Shown: positions 51,476-62,261, numbered from the stretch's first letter. The stretch: DNA of 64,000 bases from Babylonia areolata (GCF_041734735.1 NC_134879.1:986348-1050347); one strand, 5' to 3'. Numbers and translations are program-made. The notes: a model not told the origin generated them from the sequence alone.

Positions 51476-54400
51476 GTTTGTGTGTGTTCGTTTGTGTGTG
51501 TGTGTTTGTGTGGGTGTGGTTGTTTTGTTTTGATTTATGTATATATTTTTTCCCTCTGTTATGTATCTCTACTAACACCATGCTTTCATTTTATTAAATA
51601 TTGTGTTGTGTAGACCCTATTCAGGGCGGGGACTGGATGTAAAAAAGCACACCGGTGCTTATCTATTATCCTCGAAATAAAGAATTTGTCTTGTCTTGTC
51701 TTATCTTGTCTTGTCTCTCTCATAATCAGTACATATGTCGTCCTGTGTATGATTGTATGTGTCTGTGGCATTGTTCAGCATTTTACGTAATGCTACATTT
51801 CTATTGTCATTTTTGAAATATACATATATATATTTTTTTAATTCGCTGTATACTGAAATATATACTGTTTGCTAAGAGCAGACGTTTACCTCTTTGAATA
51901 ATATATAATTAGCGTTGAGTTAACAGAGTTGCAAGAATATTTGAAGCTGCGTGACCAAAAACAATGCAAATTAAAATCGCCTTGTTCGATGCAAAATAGA
52001 TGAAAAGCAACAACCACAACAAGAAACAGTGACAAAAAACGATGTATATAAGTATCTAAGTAACTAACCAATAATTATCTCAACTATAAAGTGACTGACG
52101 AGGTAACGGAATAAACTATATCCTTCATTATCTCATCAACTATAAAGTGACTGTCGAGGTAAAGAAATAAACTATATCCTTGATTATCTCACCAACTATA
52201 AAGTGACTGACGAGGTAACGGAATAAACTATATCCTTCATTATCTCATCAACTATAAAGTGACTGACGAGGTAACGGAATAAACTATATCCTTCATTATC
52301 TCACCAACTATAAAGTGACTGACGAGGTAACGGAATAAACTATATCCTTCACTGTCTCACCAACTATAAAGTGACTGACGAGGTAACGGAATAAACTATA
52401 TCCTTCATTATCTCACCAACTATAAAGTGACTGACGAGGTAACGGAATAAACTATATCCTTCATTATCTCACCAACTATAAAGTGACTGACGAGGTAACG
52501 GAATAAACTATATCCTTCATTATCTCAACTATAAAGTGACTGACGAGGTAACGGAATAAACTATATCCTACATTATCTCACCAACTATAAAGTGACTGAC
52601 GAGGTAACGGAATAAACTATATCCTCCATTATCTCACCAACTATAAAGTGACTGACGAAGTAACGGAATAAACTATATCCTTCATTATCTCACCAACTAT
52701 AAAGTGACTGACGAGGTAACGGAATAAACTATATCCTTCAAAATGAACAAAGGGGGGAAAGAAAGGGGAGAATACCACGTGACATCTGACCCCATAAACA
52801 TTTTAATGTATCATATTCGTTGAGCACCCACACCGCTCTGTCAACACCTGTGTTGTGCGGCAGAAAATCCATCGCCCCATCCTAAATCAGTAAACGTATC
52901 TCTTGATTAACCCTTTCACCGCCAGTCAATTTAGAGTACAAAATTCCCTTGTGATATAAACACAGAAAAGACAGTGGCTAAGAACAGCTGGGGATTCCCC
53001 CTGCGATGTATAGAAAATATGGCCTATCCTACCACCGAACATTAAGAGCAGTAGGTTCCTGGAACAGACCAATGAATGGTCACCTTTCAGGGACATGGGT
53101 CCTCTACCACGCTTGTGCATAAATGCGAGCTTGGCGGTGAAAGGGTTAACTCTCTCCATACGAACGGCGAAAGAGACGACGTTAACAGCGTTTCATCCCA
53201 ATTACCATCATCAAAATATTGCAAGCGGAACGCTCTTATACTGAAGAGGTGAATGTTGGCAAAGAATACCACAGTTCTGACGACGGAAGCTAAAGGTTGG
53301 GTCATTCAGACAGCCACTGGACATCCGAGGGGTCTGTGTAGAGGAGAAGAGAGGACTGGCCGTACTGAGCGAGTTAACCGATCAGTTGACATGACCATTG
53401 TTTATCTAATTAACTGTGAGCACAGTGTTAAATGTCGCTCATACGTTGTATTCGTTACATGAAATATGTAAATGTTCATGTACTCCCAAAGGTTTCCCCG
53501 AAACAACACGCTGTCTTGTCTTGTCTTGTCTTGTCTTGTCACAGTTCGAACCAACGTTATCTTGCTTTAGCTCCGAACGACCGCACACGAACTGTTTGCG
53601 TCTAAGTGACGGACGATATCACACTGTACTTTTATGTTTGTTGATTGTTCTGTTTTGGGGATGTTTTGTTGTTGTTGTTGTTGTTTTTACCAAGTGGAAA
53701 CGCAAATGTGTGTATACATTGTGCTTATCAATTCCAACACCATTAAGAAAACAGATCCCACCATTACCACTGCATCACAACACTGACGCTTAATTGTGCC
53801 AGTAAAAAATGGTTTGTTGCTTCTATATTGCATCATCTACGCACTCTCACTAGCTAGATTATCTAACAGTGTACATCTGAATGTATATATGCGTGCGCGC
53901 GTGCATCTGTGTGCGTGCATACGCAAGAGGAGGAGTGTTTTGTACGGTACTAGATAACGTTGTAATCACTAATCTATATGTGTTATAATCCAAAGAAACA
54001 GCCACTCGTATCATGGATTTACACATCCTCAAATGAATGAATAAAGGAATACATAGACAATAAAATGGATAAATAAATAAGTAAATAGATAGACAGATAG
54101 ATAGGATAGATAGATAGATAGACAGATAGATAGATAGATAGATAAAATGAATAAATAAATAAACAGCATAAACATACGCCTCAGCCTCCCCTCCCCCTCC
54201 AACACACACGGAGGATTGCAGTGCTGAAAGGCAAGGCAACGTATATATTTTGAGGTGTTTATCTAATATCATAATGTATACTTAGTACCGTATGATTATC
54301 ATCATCAAAACTGGAGGTGTTTATCTAATATCATAATGTATACTTAGTACCGTATGATTATTATCATCAAAACTGGAGGTGTTTATCTAATATCATAATG

Positions 54401-54969
54401 TATACTTAGTACCGTATGATTATTATCATCAAAACTGGAGGTGTTTATCTAATATCATAATGTATACTTAGTACCGTATGATTATTATCATCAAAACTGG
54501 AGGTGTTTATCTAATATCATTATGTATACTTAGTACCGTATGATTATTATCATCAAAACTGGATGGCCACTAAGCAGCTCACCAGTCCGTAGCTAAACTA
54601 ATCGTGTGACAATGAAATAGCATATAATGCCGTAAGAAACAACCAAGAAAGCAAGCCAAAACTATGGGTGAAAAGGATAGGGCATTTTAATGGAAAAGAA
54701 GAAAAACTAGAAGATGAAAGACAGGGTCAAAGAGGAGCTTATCTCGTTGATATTTGGATCCAAAGTTCCCCTAATCATAAAAACAACAACATCCCAGTAA
54801 CTATTTCTTTCTCTTACCATGGTCATTTTTTTTTTTTTTCAGGACAAAGCCCTTTTCCATGAGTCCGTTTTTAACTTACCTCAACTGCACTGGCTGTGCT
54901 GGGTTTTGTGGATACGATACTTGGCAGGAAACAAATGACGATGACACAAAAAACAACGTTGATCTTCAT
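50155..54969 (-). CDS. Small signal-peptide, single-span membrane protein, family unknown (gene 3)
   Basis: Two exons (54969-54880 and 50583-50155) join in phase 0 to a 172-aa protein. Residues 1-20 (MKINVVFCVIVICFLPSIVS) are a clear signal peptide. A short extracellular part, about 21-52, has three Cys (31, 38, 40). A hydrophobic Ala/Gly/Leu segment at 54-77 is the likely membrane span. The remainder is a Gly/Ser/Pro-rich cytoplasmic tail with GGGGGGG at its start, ending VWPGRF. Donor GTAAGT, acceptor ATGCAG. I do not recognise the family. An extra small exon in the 4.3-kb intron cannot be excluded. Confidence 0.7.
50740..51165. repeat. TCTGTCGGTCTCTATCTGTT array in gene 3 intron
   Basis: About 15 units of roughly 28-32 bp made of TCTGTTTGTCTGTCTGTCGG and TCTCTA. 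Leu/Ser/Cys/Val-rich plus-strand frames across it are artefacts. Confidence 0.93.
51166..51604. other. Gene 3 intron, GT-rich
   Basis: (GT)n at 51421-51472 with GTTTGTGT interruptions up to 51520. No gene. Confidence 0.7.
51605..51720 (+). mobile_element. Retroposon 3' end with (CTTGT)n tail, copy 2
   Basis: GACTGGATGTAAAAAAGCAC, CTCGAAATAAAGAATTTG, then TCTTGTCTTGTCTTATCTTG. Matches the segment at 39490-39625. Confidence 0.75.
52075..52742. repeat. 56-bp minisatellite in gene 3 intron, about 12 copies
   Basis: Units contain ACTATAAAGTGACTGACGAG and GTAACGGAATAAACTATATC. Variation is low except for a few units lacking ACC at the junction. Confidence 0.95.
52907..53149. mobile_element. piggyBac-like MITE (family M2)
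   Basis: TTAA at both ends and perfect 14-bp inverted repeats CCCTTTCACCGCCA. These closely resemble the CCCTTTGCCTGCCA end of piggyBac. 235 bp between the TTAA sites, no ORF. The TIRs are intact, so the insertion may be fairly young. Confidence 0.9.
53146..53377 (+). mobile_element. TTAA-flanked MITE M1, copy 3
   Basis: Starts with the same TTAA (53146-53149) that ends the M2 element and closes with TTAA at 53374-53377. Ends CTCTCTCCATACGAACGG and CCGTACTGAGCGAG. Confidence 0.92.
53378..54229. other. Gene 3 intron segment
   Basis: Has a lone CTTGT run at 53513-53540 and a GATA/TAGA microsatellite at 54077-54143. No gene seen. Confidence 0.6.
54240..54565. repeat. 62-bp minisatellite, about 5 copies
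   Basis: Units contain GGTGTTTATCTAATATCATA and CTTAGTACCGTATGATTATT. Nearly identical copies. Confidence 0.94.
54880..54969 (-). CDS. Gene 3 exon 1: signal peptide
   Basis: 30 codons from ATG (54969-54967) to the donor GTAAGT. The ATG context CACCATGA is good. Encodes the signal peptide and a short Thr/Ser-rich mature start. Confidence 0.78.
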
Positions 54970-55074
54970 GGTGACTGTGTTTTGAAAGAGAGCGCTAAGA
55001 ACCGTCTTGCCGCCTGCTGACTATTTCACAAACTATCGTCTGACAAACCCTGCCAGTCAGACAGGGATAGCCTC

Positions 55075-55120
55075 CCATTGTTTGACGTCACTGGCAGACC
55101 CCAAAAGCTCATTGGGAGAG
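55075..55120 (-). promoter_or_regulatory. CRE and inverted CCAAT upstream of gene 3
   Basis: A perfect palindromic CRE, TGACGTCA, is at 55083-55090 (about 115 bp upstream of the ATG). ATTGG (CCAAT on the coding strand) is at 55111-55115. Spacing and position fit a CREB/ATF plus NF-Y promoter. Confidence 0.55.
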
Positions 55121-55511
55121 GGAGCGGGGATCAAGCTTATCTCTCCTTACGGGTCTCACCACGTCTGCGCAACAGGGAGGTGGGAGGGGAGGTGTGGGGG
55201 GCGGGGGAGGGGGGGGGGGACTTGGCACTATTTTGAAGGATTGCTTTCCATCCGTTCTTTGCTGGAATTTTACATAAAACATCTAGGTTCACAAAGTTCA
55301 AGCAGTGAAGTAGTGTCTACCCAATGGTTACAAGTTTCTGGGTAAATTATGGTCAGGGGAGCGGCGGGGTTGACAGTGAGGGCGATAGAAATCAAGAAAA
55401 AAAAAAGAAAAGGTAATACAGGTACTTATAGAACAGTCATTGCCTGTGGCAAGGTGGGGCTGCACTGGAAACAGCGTTGACACCATAGTGGTCATCTTCC
55501 TTCATCCACCG

Positions 55512-55591
<80 letters not shown>

Positions 55592-55897
55592 TCCCAAGAA
55601 TTTGCCTACGCCCAGATTAGTCCTTGCAATTTAAACTCTGAACTGAAAAGAAGAAAAAAAAAGTTACAAAATCTTACATGTTTTTAAACAAGATTCGGTA
55701 AGTATGTTCCTTTCCAGATGAATTTTGAGTGTTCATGAACTGAACTCTCTCTCACGCCAACCGACTGCACTGTAATAGTCATTAGTTTATATTTCTTATT
55801 GTGACAAATGAGGCAACAACAGACGTATAATAAAGAACAAACAAACAAACAAATAATATATAACTGTTGCTGCTGAACGGACACACCATTTGCAGAG
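55121..55897. other. Upstream of gene 3, no gene
   Basis: G-rich run at 55184-55222 and (CT)n then (CA)n at 55514-55589. No coding feature supported. Confidence 0.6.
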
Positions 55898-55909
55898 ACC
55901 CAGGGTTTC

Positions 55910-56206
55910 TTCTTCTTCTTCTTCGTTCGTGGGCTGCAGCTCCCACGTTCACTCGTATGCACACGAGTGGGCTTTTACGTGTATGGCCGTTTTTACCCCG
56001 CCATGTAGGCAGCCATACTCCGCTTTCGGGGGTGTGCATGCTGGGTATGTTCTTGTTTCCCATAACCCACCGAACGCTGACATGGATTACAGGATCTTTA
56101 ACGTGCGTATTTGATCTTCTGCTTGCATATACACACGAAGGGGGTTCAGGCACTAGCAGGTCTGCACATGTGTTGACCTGGGAGATCGTAAAAATCTCCA
56201 CCCTTT
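55910..56206 (-). mobile_element. SINE-A copy 6, 5'-truncated, 12-bp target duplication
   Basis: Lacks the tRNA-like head but keeps the body and (GAA)n tail. ACCCAGGGTTTC at 55898-55909 and 56207-56218 flanks it exactly. This shows 5' truncation during LINE-style insertion. Confidence 0.94.
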
Positions 56207-56406
56207 ACCCAGGGTTTCAAAAAGGAAGGTTATTTATAACACTGCTATGGCTGTCTTGCCTCCTTATGATTGATAGTATAACAAATTTATATATCAACTG
56301 GGGTGATTTCCTGTGAAAGTCACGTTAACACCAAATATGTAAATCATTGACAGAAAACTGGTTAACATTGTCAAACTGCCTACCAGCTTTTTAATGTTTA
56401 TTGCGG

Positions 56407-56535
56407 ACAGTTTCAGTTTCAGTAGCTCAAGGAGGCGTCACTGCGTTCGGACAAATCCATATACGCTACACCACATCTACCAAGCAGATGCCTGACCAGC
56501 AGCGTAACCCAACGCGCTTAGTCAGGCCTTGAGAA
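56407..56535 (-). mobile_element. SINE-C conserved domain, near-consensus
   Basis: GTTTCAGTAGCTCAAGGAGG to CGCTTAGTCAGGCCTTGAG, about 97% like the copy at 59436-59567. Followed by poly-A. Confidence 0.9.
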
Positions 56536-56614
56536 AAAAAAAACCCACATATATATTGCGGACAGTTTCCCGCAAACACGAATTCACTTCTAAACTTCTC
56601 CATTCTTCCTTTAC

Positions 56615-56715
56615 CCCCCCCCCCCCCCCCCCCACAACCCACCCCCACCTTCCGATATTCCCTTATCATAGATGTTTGCTCACATGGGAAGCTTTCTCCC
56701 CCCCCCCCCCCCCCA
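56615..56715. repeat. Two poly-C tracts
   Basis: C runs of about 17-19 at 56615-56633 and 56698-56714 in a CT-rich block. Possible i-motif/G4-forming DNA; assembly lengths may be unreliable. Confidence 0.8.
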
Positions 56716-56940
56716 AACAGGCAATACCGTTCTATTATGAGCAACAGAAAAGCCCAGTGTTGTGAGTGATAAAAGTTAGGTTCTGGTGTGGCATTAATTG
56801 GCTGCCGTGCCTTGAAGAGGACACACCTGGAGCGATAGAACATGACAGGAGGGGTTGGTTTTAGCTCCTGATGTCAGATGGAACTTTTTTTTTCCTTTTC
56901 CTTTTCTTTTTACCTGCTGTCCAGTGAGTTGACCTTTATG

Positions 56941-57340
56941 TGGAGTGATGGCCTAGAGGTAACGCGTCCGCCTAGGAAGCGAGAGAATCTGAGCGCGCTG
57001 GTTCGAATCACGGCTCAGCCGCCGATATTTTCTCCCCCTCCACTAGACCTTGAGTGGTGGTCTGGACGCTAGTCATTCGGATGAGACGATAAACCGAGGT
57101 CCCGTGTGCAGCATGCACTTAGCGCACGTAAAAGAACCCACGGCAACAAAAGGGTTGTTCCTGGCAAAATTCTGTAGAAAAATCCACTTTGATAGGGAAA
57201 AAAAAATGTACGCAGGAAAAAATACAAAAAAATGGGTGGCGCTGTAGTATAGCGACGCGCTCTCCCTGGGGAGAGCAACCCAAATTTCACACAGAGAAAT
57301 CTGTTGTGATAAAAAGAAATACAAAATACAAATACAAAAT
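56941..57340 (+). mobile_element. SINE-B, full-length tRNA-derived SINE
   Basis: tRNA-like head with A box (TGGCCTAGAGG) and B box (GGTTCGAATC), closing CAGCCGCC. The body holds CATTCGGATGAGACGATAAA, CATGCACTTAGCGCACG and TCTGTAGAAAAATCCAC, then GGTGGCGCTGTAGTATAGCG. It ends in an A-rich (AAATAC)n tail. The head is close enough to a tRNA that a scanner may call it, but the long tail shows it is a SINE. Confidence 0.9.
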
Positions 57341-57639
57341 AGTTCGTGTAGCTGAGGCAGGCATAAGACAGGGAGGGGAGAAGGAGAAGTCTTGAACGTC
57401 ACTGAAAGAAAATAGGTATAATATATCACTGGGGTTCACCATCGTGGCTTCATTTTTCATCTCTTTTTCTTCGCCTCTTTCTTTCCCCAAATTCTTTCTT
57501 TATTTGTTGTAATATTGCACTCCGGTGCACTTTGTTGATCTGAGTCCTCCAACAGTGTCCGGTGAAACTGTGGGATGATAATGCGGGTCGTGCAGTTGGC
57601 AACACGAAGCCTTGAAGAATGAAGGTCAGGAGCAAGGAA

Positions 57640-58375
57640 AGGCAGAATGGGGGAAACAAAGACAGAAACAAAGACAGAATGGGGGAAACAAAGACAGAAA
57701 CAAAGACAGAATGGGGGAACAAAGACAGAATGGGGGAAACAAAGACAGAATGGGGGAAACAAAGGCAGAATGGGGGAAACAAAGACAGAAACAAAGACAG
57801 AATGGGGGAACAAAGACAGAATGGGGGAAACAAAGACAGAAACAAAGACAGAATGGGGGAAACAAAGGCAGAATGGGGGAAACAAAGACAGAAGGGGGGG
57901 GTGACAAAGAATGGGGGAAACAAAGACAAAATGGGGGAAACAAAGACAGAAGGGGGGTGGGACAAAGACAGAATAGGAGAAACAAAGACAGAATGGGGGA
58001 AACAAAGACAGAATAGGAGAAACAAAGACAGAATGGGGGAAACAAAGGCAGAATGGGGGAAACAAAGGCAGAATGGGGGAAACAAAGACAGAATGGGGGG
58101 GACAAAGAATGGGGGAAACAAAGACAAAATGGGGGAAACAAAGACAGAAGGGGGGTGGGACAAAGACAGAATAGGAGAAACAAAGACAGAATGGGGGAAA
58201 CAAAGACAGAATAGGAGAAACAAAGACAGAATGGGGGAAACAAAGGCAGAATGGGGGAAACAAAGACAGAATAGGAGAAACAAAGACAGAAGGGGGGGGG
58301 AGACAAAGAATGGGGGAAACAAAGACAAAATGGGGGAAACAAAAGCAGAATGGGGGGAACAAAGACAAATGGAAA
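57640..58375. repeat. 20-bp purine-rich minisatellite, about 36 copies
   Basis: Unit GACAGAATGGGGGAAACAAA with variants (AATAGGAGAA, AAGGGGGG, tandem ACAGAAACAAAG). G-runs of 5-9 in every unit. Open frames on both strands are artefacts. Confidence 0.95.
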
Positions 58376-58479
58376 CAGAGGAAAAAAAATGAAACGAAAG
58401 GTTGAAGAAAAGAGTATTAGATAAAAAGATAGAACGAAAGAAAGAAAGAAATGAAAAAGGGAAATTATATTTCATCTCC

Positions 58480-58870
58480 TCGTGGCCATGGAGTCTCCCG
58501 CTTGTTGACAGTATGGAAGGGAGAGTGTGTCATCTCCACGTGGCCACGGGTCTCCCGCTTGTTGACAGTATGGAAGGGAGAGTGTGTCATCTCCACGTGG
58601 CCATGGAGTCTCCCGCTTGTTGACAGTATGGAAGGGAGAGTGTGTCATCTCCACGTGGCCACGGGTCTCCCGCTTGTTGACATTATGGAAGGGAGAGTGT
58701 GTCATCTCCACGTGGCCACGGGTCTCCCGCTTGTTGACATTATGGAAGGGAGAGTGTGTCATCTCCACGTGGCCACGGGTCTCCCGCTTGTTGACATTAT
58801 GGAAGGGAGAGTGTGTCATCTCCTCGTGGCGATGGGTCTCCCGCTTGTTGACAGTATGGAAGGGAGACAA
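58480..58870. repeat. 57-bp minisatellite, 7 copies
   Basis: Units contain CTCCCGCTTGTTGACAGTAT, GGGAGAGTGTGTCATCTCC and ACGTGGCCACGGGT. Low divergence. Confidence 0.95.
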
Positions 58871-58929
58871 CCAGAAGCAACGATTGACCGTTTATATGAG
58901 ACTGGATTTCGGCAAAGACGAACAGTGGG

Positions 58930-59425
58930 TAACGGAAGAACAAGGATATTTCCCCCTTCATGTCTATGATAAAGGAAACAGTGGGTAATGAGAGGACATA
59001 ACTATCCTTCCTCAATATCTATGATAAAGGAAACAGTGGGTAATGAGAGGACATAACTATCCTTCCCTCAATATCTATGGCATAGACGAACATTGGGTAA
59101 CGAGAAGATATGGCTATCCTTCTTCAATATCTATGGTATAGACGATCATTGGGTAACGATAGGACATAGCTATCTTTCCTCAATATCTATGGTATAGACG
59201 ATCATTGGGTAACGAGAGGACATAGCTATCTTTCCTCAATATCTATGGTATAGACGATCATTGGGTAACGATAGGACATAGCTATCTTTCCTCAATATCT
59301 ATGGTATAGACGATCATTGGGTAACGAGAGGACATAGCTATCCTTCCCTCAATATCTATGGTATAGACGATCATTGGTAACGATAGGACATAGCTATGCA
59401 TCCTCAATATCTATGGTATAGACGA
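58930..59425. repeat. 56-bp minisatellite, about 8 copies
   Basis: Units contain TATGGTATAGACGATCATTG, GGTAACGAGAGGACATAGC and TATCTTTCCTCAATATC. The first units differ (GATAAAGGAAACAGTG). Confidence 0.93.
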
Positions 59426-59435
59426 ACAGTGGATA

Positions 59436-59567
59436 GTTTCAGTGTCAGTTTCAGTAGCTCAAGGAGGCGTCACTGCGTTCGAACAAATCCATATGCGCTA
59501 CACCACATCTGCCAAGCAGATGCCTGACCAGCAGCGTGACCCAACGCGCTTAGTCAGGCCTTGAGAA
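59436..59567 (-). mobile_element. SINE-C conserved domain inserted in the 56-bp array
   Basis: GTTTCAGTTTCAGTAGCTCAAG to GCGCTTAGTCAGGCCTTGAG. GAACAGTGGATA occurs on both sides (about 59423-59434 and after the A-rich tail at 59586-59597), a probable target duplication. Confidence 0.9.
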
Positions 59568-59789
59568 AAAGAAAAGAAAAAAAAGAACAGTGGATAACAA
59601 GATTATATCGGTTTCCTTCCATCAATATAAGTGGTAAAGGTGAACAGAAGTAATGAGGAGAGATGTGTATCCTTTGCCCCACCACATCTATGGTAAATCA
59701 AAACAACAGGTAACCAGTGCAGAAACGCATCCCCCTCACAATATCCAATATCCATAACCAGGGCCAAGCAGGCGATCTGCAAGTATGTA

Positions 59790-59890
59790 CTGTGCGAGTA
59801 CATGTGGTCATCGGTGTCTTATAAATGCGCTAGATACATGCTACACAGAGGACCACGATTTATCGTCTCATCCGAAAGAATATTAGCAAT
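59790..59890 (-). mobile_element. Degenerate SINE-B fragment
   Basis: Words AAATGCGCTAGATACATGC, ACACAGAGGACC and TTTATCGTCTCATCCGAAAG match the SINE-B body. Confidence 0.65.
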
Positions 59891-59962
59891 GTCCAACTGA
59901 ATGTACGGCATCAGAGATTTGAGCACCAGAACAAACCAAAATCAACCAAACAGCCAAGCAAA

Positions 59963-60216
59963 TCACGAGTAAACCAACCAGTCACCAAACGTATTCCAGA
60001 CATTCGTGAAGCTTATTAATTTGTAAAAGTTTCCGCCATTTCCGCATGTCCACTGTGAGATCTCTGTTTGTACAATGCAATGAAACTGATAACAGTTCGT
60101 TCCTGTCACTGTGGTGGTGTTTGCTTCCAGCGTGATATTGACCAGAAGATACGTAATGTAAACACCACCCTCCTGGTCACCTTCCTCACGGTTGTAAAAG
60201 TTAAGGCCTTTTGAAA
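59963..60216 (-). CDS. Candidate exon of a secreted protein, family unknown
   Basis: An acceptor-like TTTTCAAAAG precedes GLNFYNREEGDQEGGVYITY, then LLVNITLEANTTTVTG, NCYQFHC and ISQWTCGNGG, ending LVYS-stop. Two N-glycosylation sites (NIT, NTT), three Cys and alternating hydrophobic residues look like an extracellular beta-rich domain. The GVYITYLLVNITLE pattern loosely recalls cystatins, but that is weak. No matching upstream exon could be joined with confidence. Confidence 0.3.
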
Positions 60217-60469
60217 ATATCTTTAATACCACAGACTGCCTTCAGGGAAAACTAAAATGAATAAACAAACAAATGAATGAATGAATCAATCTATCAATAA
60301 ACAAATAAACAGATATAGATGCAAACAAACAAACAGGCAGACAGACTGAAATAGATAAATAGATAAACAATAAGCTACCACATTAAACGGAAAGAGAGAC
60401 AGAGGCAGACAGTTAAGTACACAGACAGACAGAGGCAGACAGTTAAGTTCACAGACAACCAGACTGTCT

Positions 60470-60712
60470 TATAAATGCACTGTACTGTTCTACACTGTGC
60501 TGCACTGTACTGCACTGTTCTACACTGTACTATACTATACTGCACTGTTCTACACTGTACCATACTATACTGTACTGTTCTACACTGTACCATACTATAC
60601 TGTACTGCACTGTTCTATACTGTACCATACTATACTATACTGTTCTACACTGTACCATACTATACTGTACTGCACTGTTCTATACTGTACCATACTATAC
60701 TATATTCCGCTT
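60470..60712. repeat. TACTG/ACACTGTACC minisatellite
   Basis: Short units such as TGTTCTACACTGTACCATAC and TATACTGTACTGCAC. The sequence is rich in short palindromes (GTAC, TATA). Confidence 0.9.
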
Positions 60713-61019
60713 CATTTGTTTTTAGACAAGTCAAGTACGGAGAACAAAACATGGACCCAACCTATTTTTTGGACACCGCCTCTGATAATTTCTTCAGAGC
60801 AAACAGACAGGTTCCGTCTGTTGTCCAGAATGTCTTCCACACAGAATTCCATGCTGTGTTTTATAATCCTCTATGCTCCTGGTGATCGTTTTGTGCCTTC
60901 AGCCCTTAAGCCTGGCATGTCAGCATGGTACCATGGGACTATTGATTATCTGGGATCCCAGGGTATCGTGCAATACATTGTTCCAGCTCCCTTGTTCACT
61001 AAGACGGATGACTGACGTG
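60713..61019. other. GC-balanced segment with overlapping short frames
   Basis: Plus-strand frames include one starting MLLVIVLCLQPLSLACQHG (from 60873), which reads like a signal peptide, but it runs straight into the GGT array with no donor I trust. Kept as unresolved. Confidence 0.25.
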
Positions 61020-61670
61020 GTGGAAAAGGAGGGAGGGAGGTGGTGGTGGTGGGGTGTATGGCGGGGGAGGTGGTGGTGGTGGGGTGTATGGAGCCGGTTG
61101 GTGGTGGTGGGGTGTATGGAGCGGGGTGGTGGTGGTGGTGGGGTGTATGGTGGGGGGAGGTGGTGGTGGGTGTATGGCGGGGGGAGGAGGTGGTGGGGTG
61201 TATGGCGGGGGGAGGTGGTGGTGGTGGGTTGTATGGAGGGGGAGGTGGCGGTGGTGGGGTGTATGGCGGGGGGAGGTGGTGGTGGTGGGGTGTATGGCGG
61301 GGGAGGTGGTGGTGGTGGTGTGTTGTATGGAGGGGGGAGGTGGTGGTGGTGGGGTGTTTGGAGGGGGGAGGTGGTGGTGGTGGGTTGTATGGAGGGGGAG
61401 GTGGTGGTGGGGTGTATGGAGGGGGGAGGTGGTGGTGGTGGGGTGTATGGAGGGGGGAGGTGGTGGTGGTGGGGTGTATGGAGGGGGGGTTTGTTGTGGT
61501 GGGTTGTATGGCGGGGGGAGGTGGTGGGTTGTATGGAGGGGGAGGTGGTGGGTTGTATGGAGGGGGAGGTGGCGGTGGTGGGGTGTATGGCGGGGGAGGT
61601 GGTGGGTTGTATGGCGGGGGAGGAGGTGGTGGTGGTGTGTATGGCGGGGGAAGGTGGTGGTTGTCACGCG
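61020..61670. repeat. G-rich GGTGGTGGT/GGTGTATGG minisatellite
   Basis: About 20 units of 25-36 bp built from GGGGGGAGGTGGTGGTGG and GGGTGTATGG. The repeated G3-5 runs give strong G-quadruplex potential. Open frames on both strands (Gly/Trp/Val or Pro/His/Thr) are artefacts. Confidence 0.95.
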
Positions 61671-62261
61671 CTATAAGAGAGCGGACTAGAAACCCCCACC
61701 CAGCCCAGCACTAACACCCAGACAACACGAACACAGACAAAATAATTCAGGGTTCACATACATTTATTCCATCAGACACAGAACTTGACTAATAAAACTA
61801 CAATCTTAGCAAGAAATGGTAACTTAAATGATGACAGAAGGGATAAATAACACACACACACACACACAAATCCCACAAAACACACAGCTTTAAGACATGG
61901 CCGTCCAGCGGCAGTCAGTCCGGAGACTGAAGCACTGCACAACACAAGAGGAAAACGAAGACTTGTCCGGTGAAGACTGGAAACAGATGAAGACGACGAA
62001 ACAACTAGAGACAGTGATGAGAAGAGGGCAGCAGGAAAACAGCAGTCAGCAGCAGATGGAGCAACAACGCTGCCTGGCCAACACAGGCTGAAGGGGAGAT
62101 GGTGCAGGAAGTGGGATGCTGAAGACTGCATAGATTTCATTACCCTTCTGGTAGGATTACCCCTGCCCCCCCCCCCCCCCCCCCCCCCCTCAATGAACAC
62201 CCAAGACAAACTGATAAACAAAAGTTTTAACCACACTGAAACAGCAGTTAAAATATCGCTA
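61671..62261. other. Spacer with 20-base-plus poly-C
   Basis: Contains (AC)n at 61853-61868 and a C run at 62166-62189. No gene supported. Confidence 0.5.

Noticed and set aside
56941-57025. Possible tRNA gene
   Set aside because: Head of the full-length SINE-B.
57450-58475. Pro/Phe/Cys-rich minus frames and GGNKDRM plus frames
   Set aside because: 20-bp purine minisatellite read in different frames.
60873-61019. Signal-peptide-like MLLVIVLCLQPLSLACQHG
   Set aside because: Attractive N-terminus, but it continues directly into the G-rich array, overlaps other equally open frames and has no trusted splice site.
61000-61714. Gly/Trp/Val and Pro/His/Thr frames
   Set aside because: GGT-rich array. 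There is no unique sequence inside.
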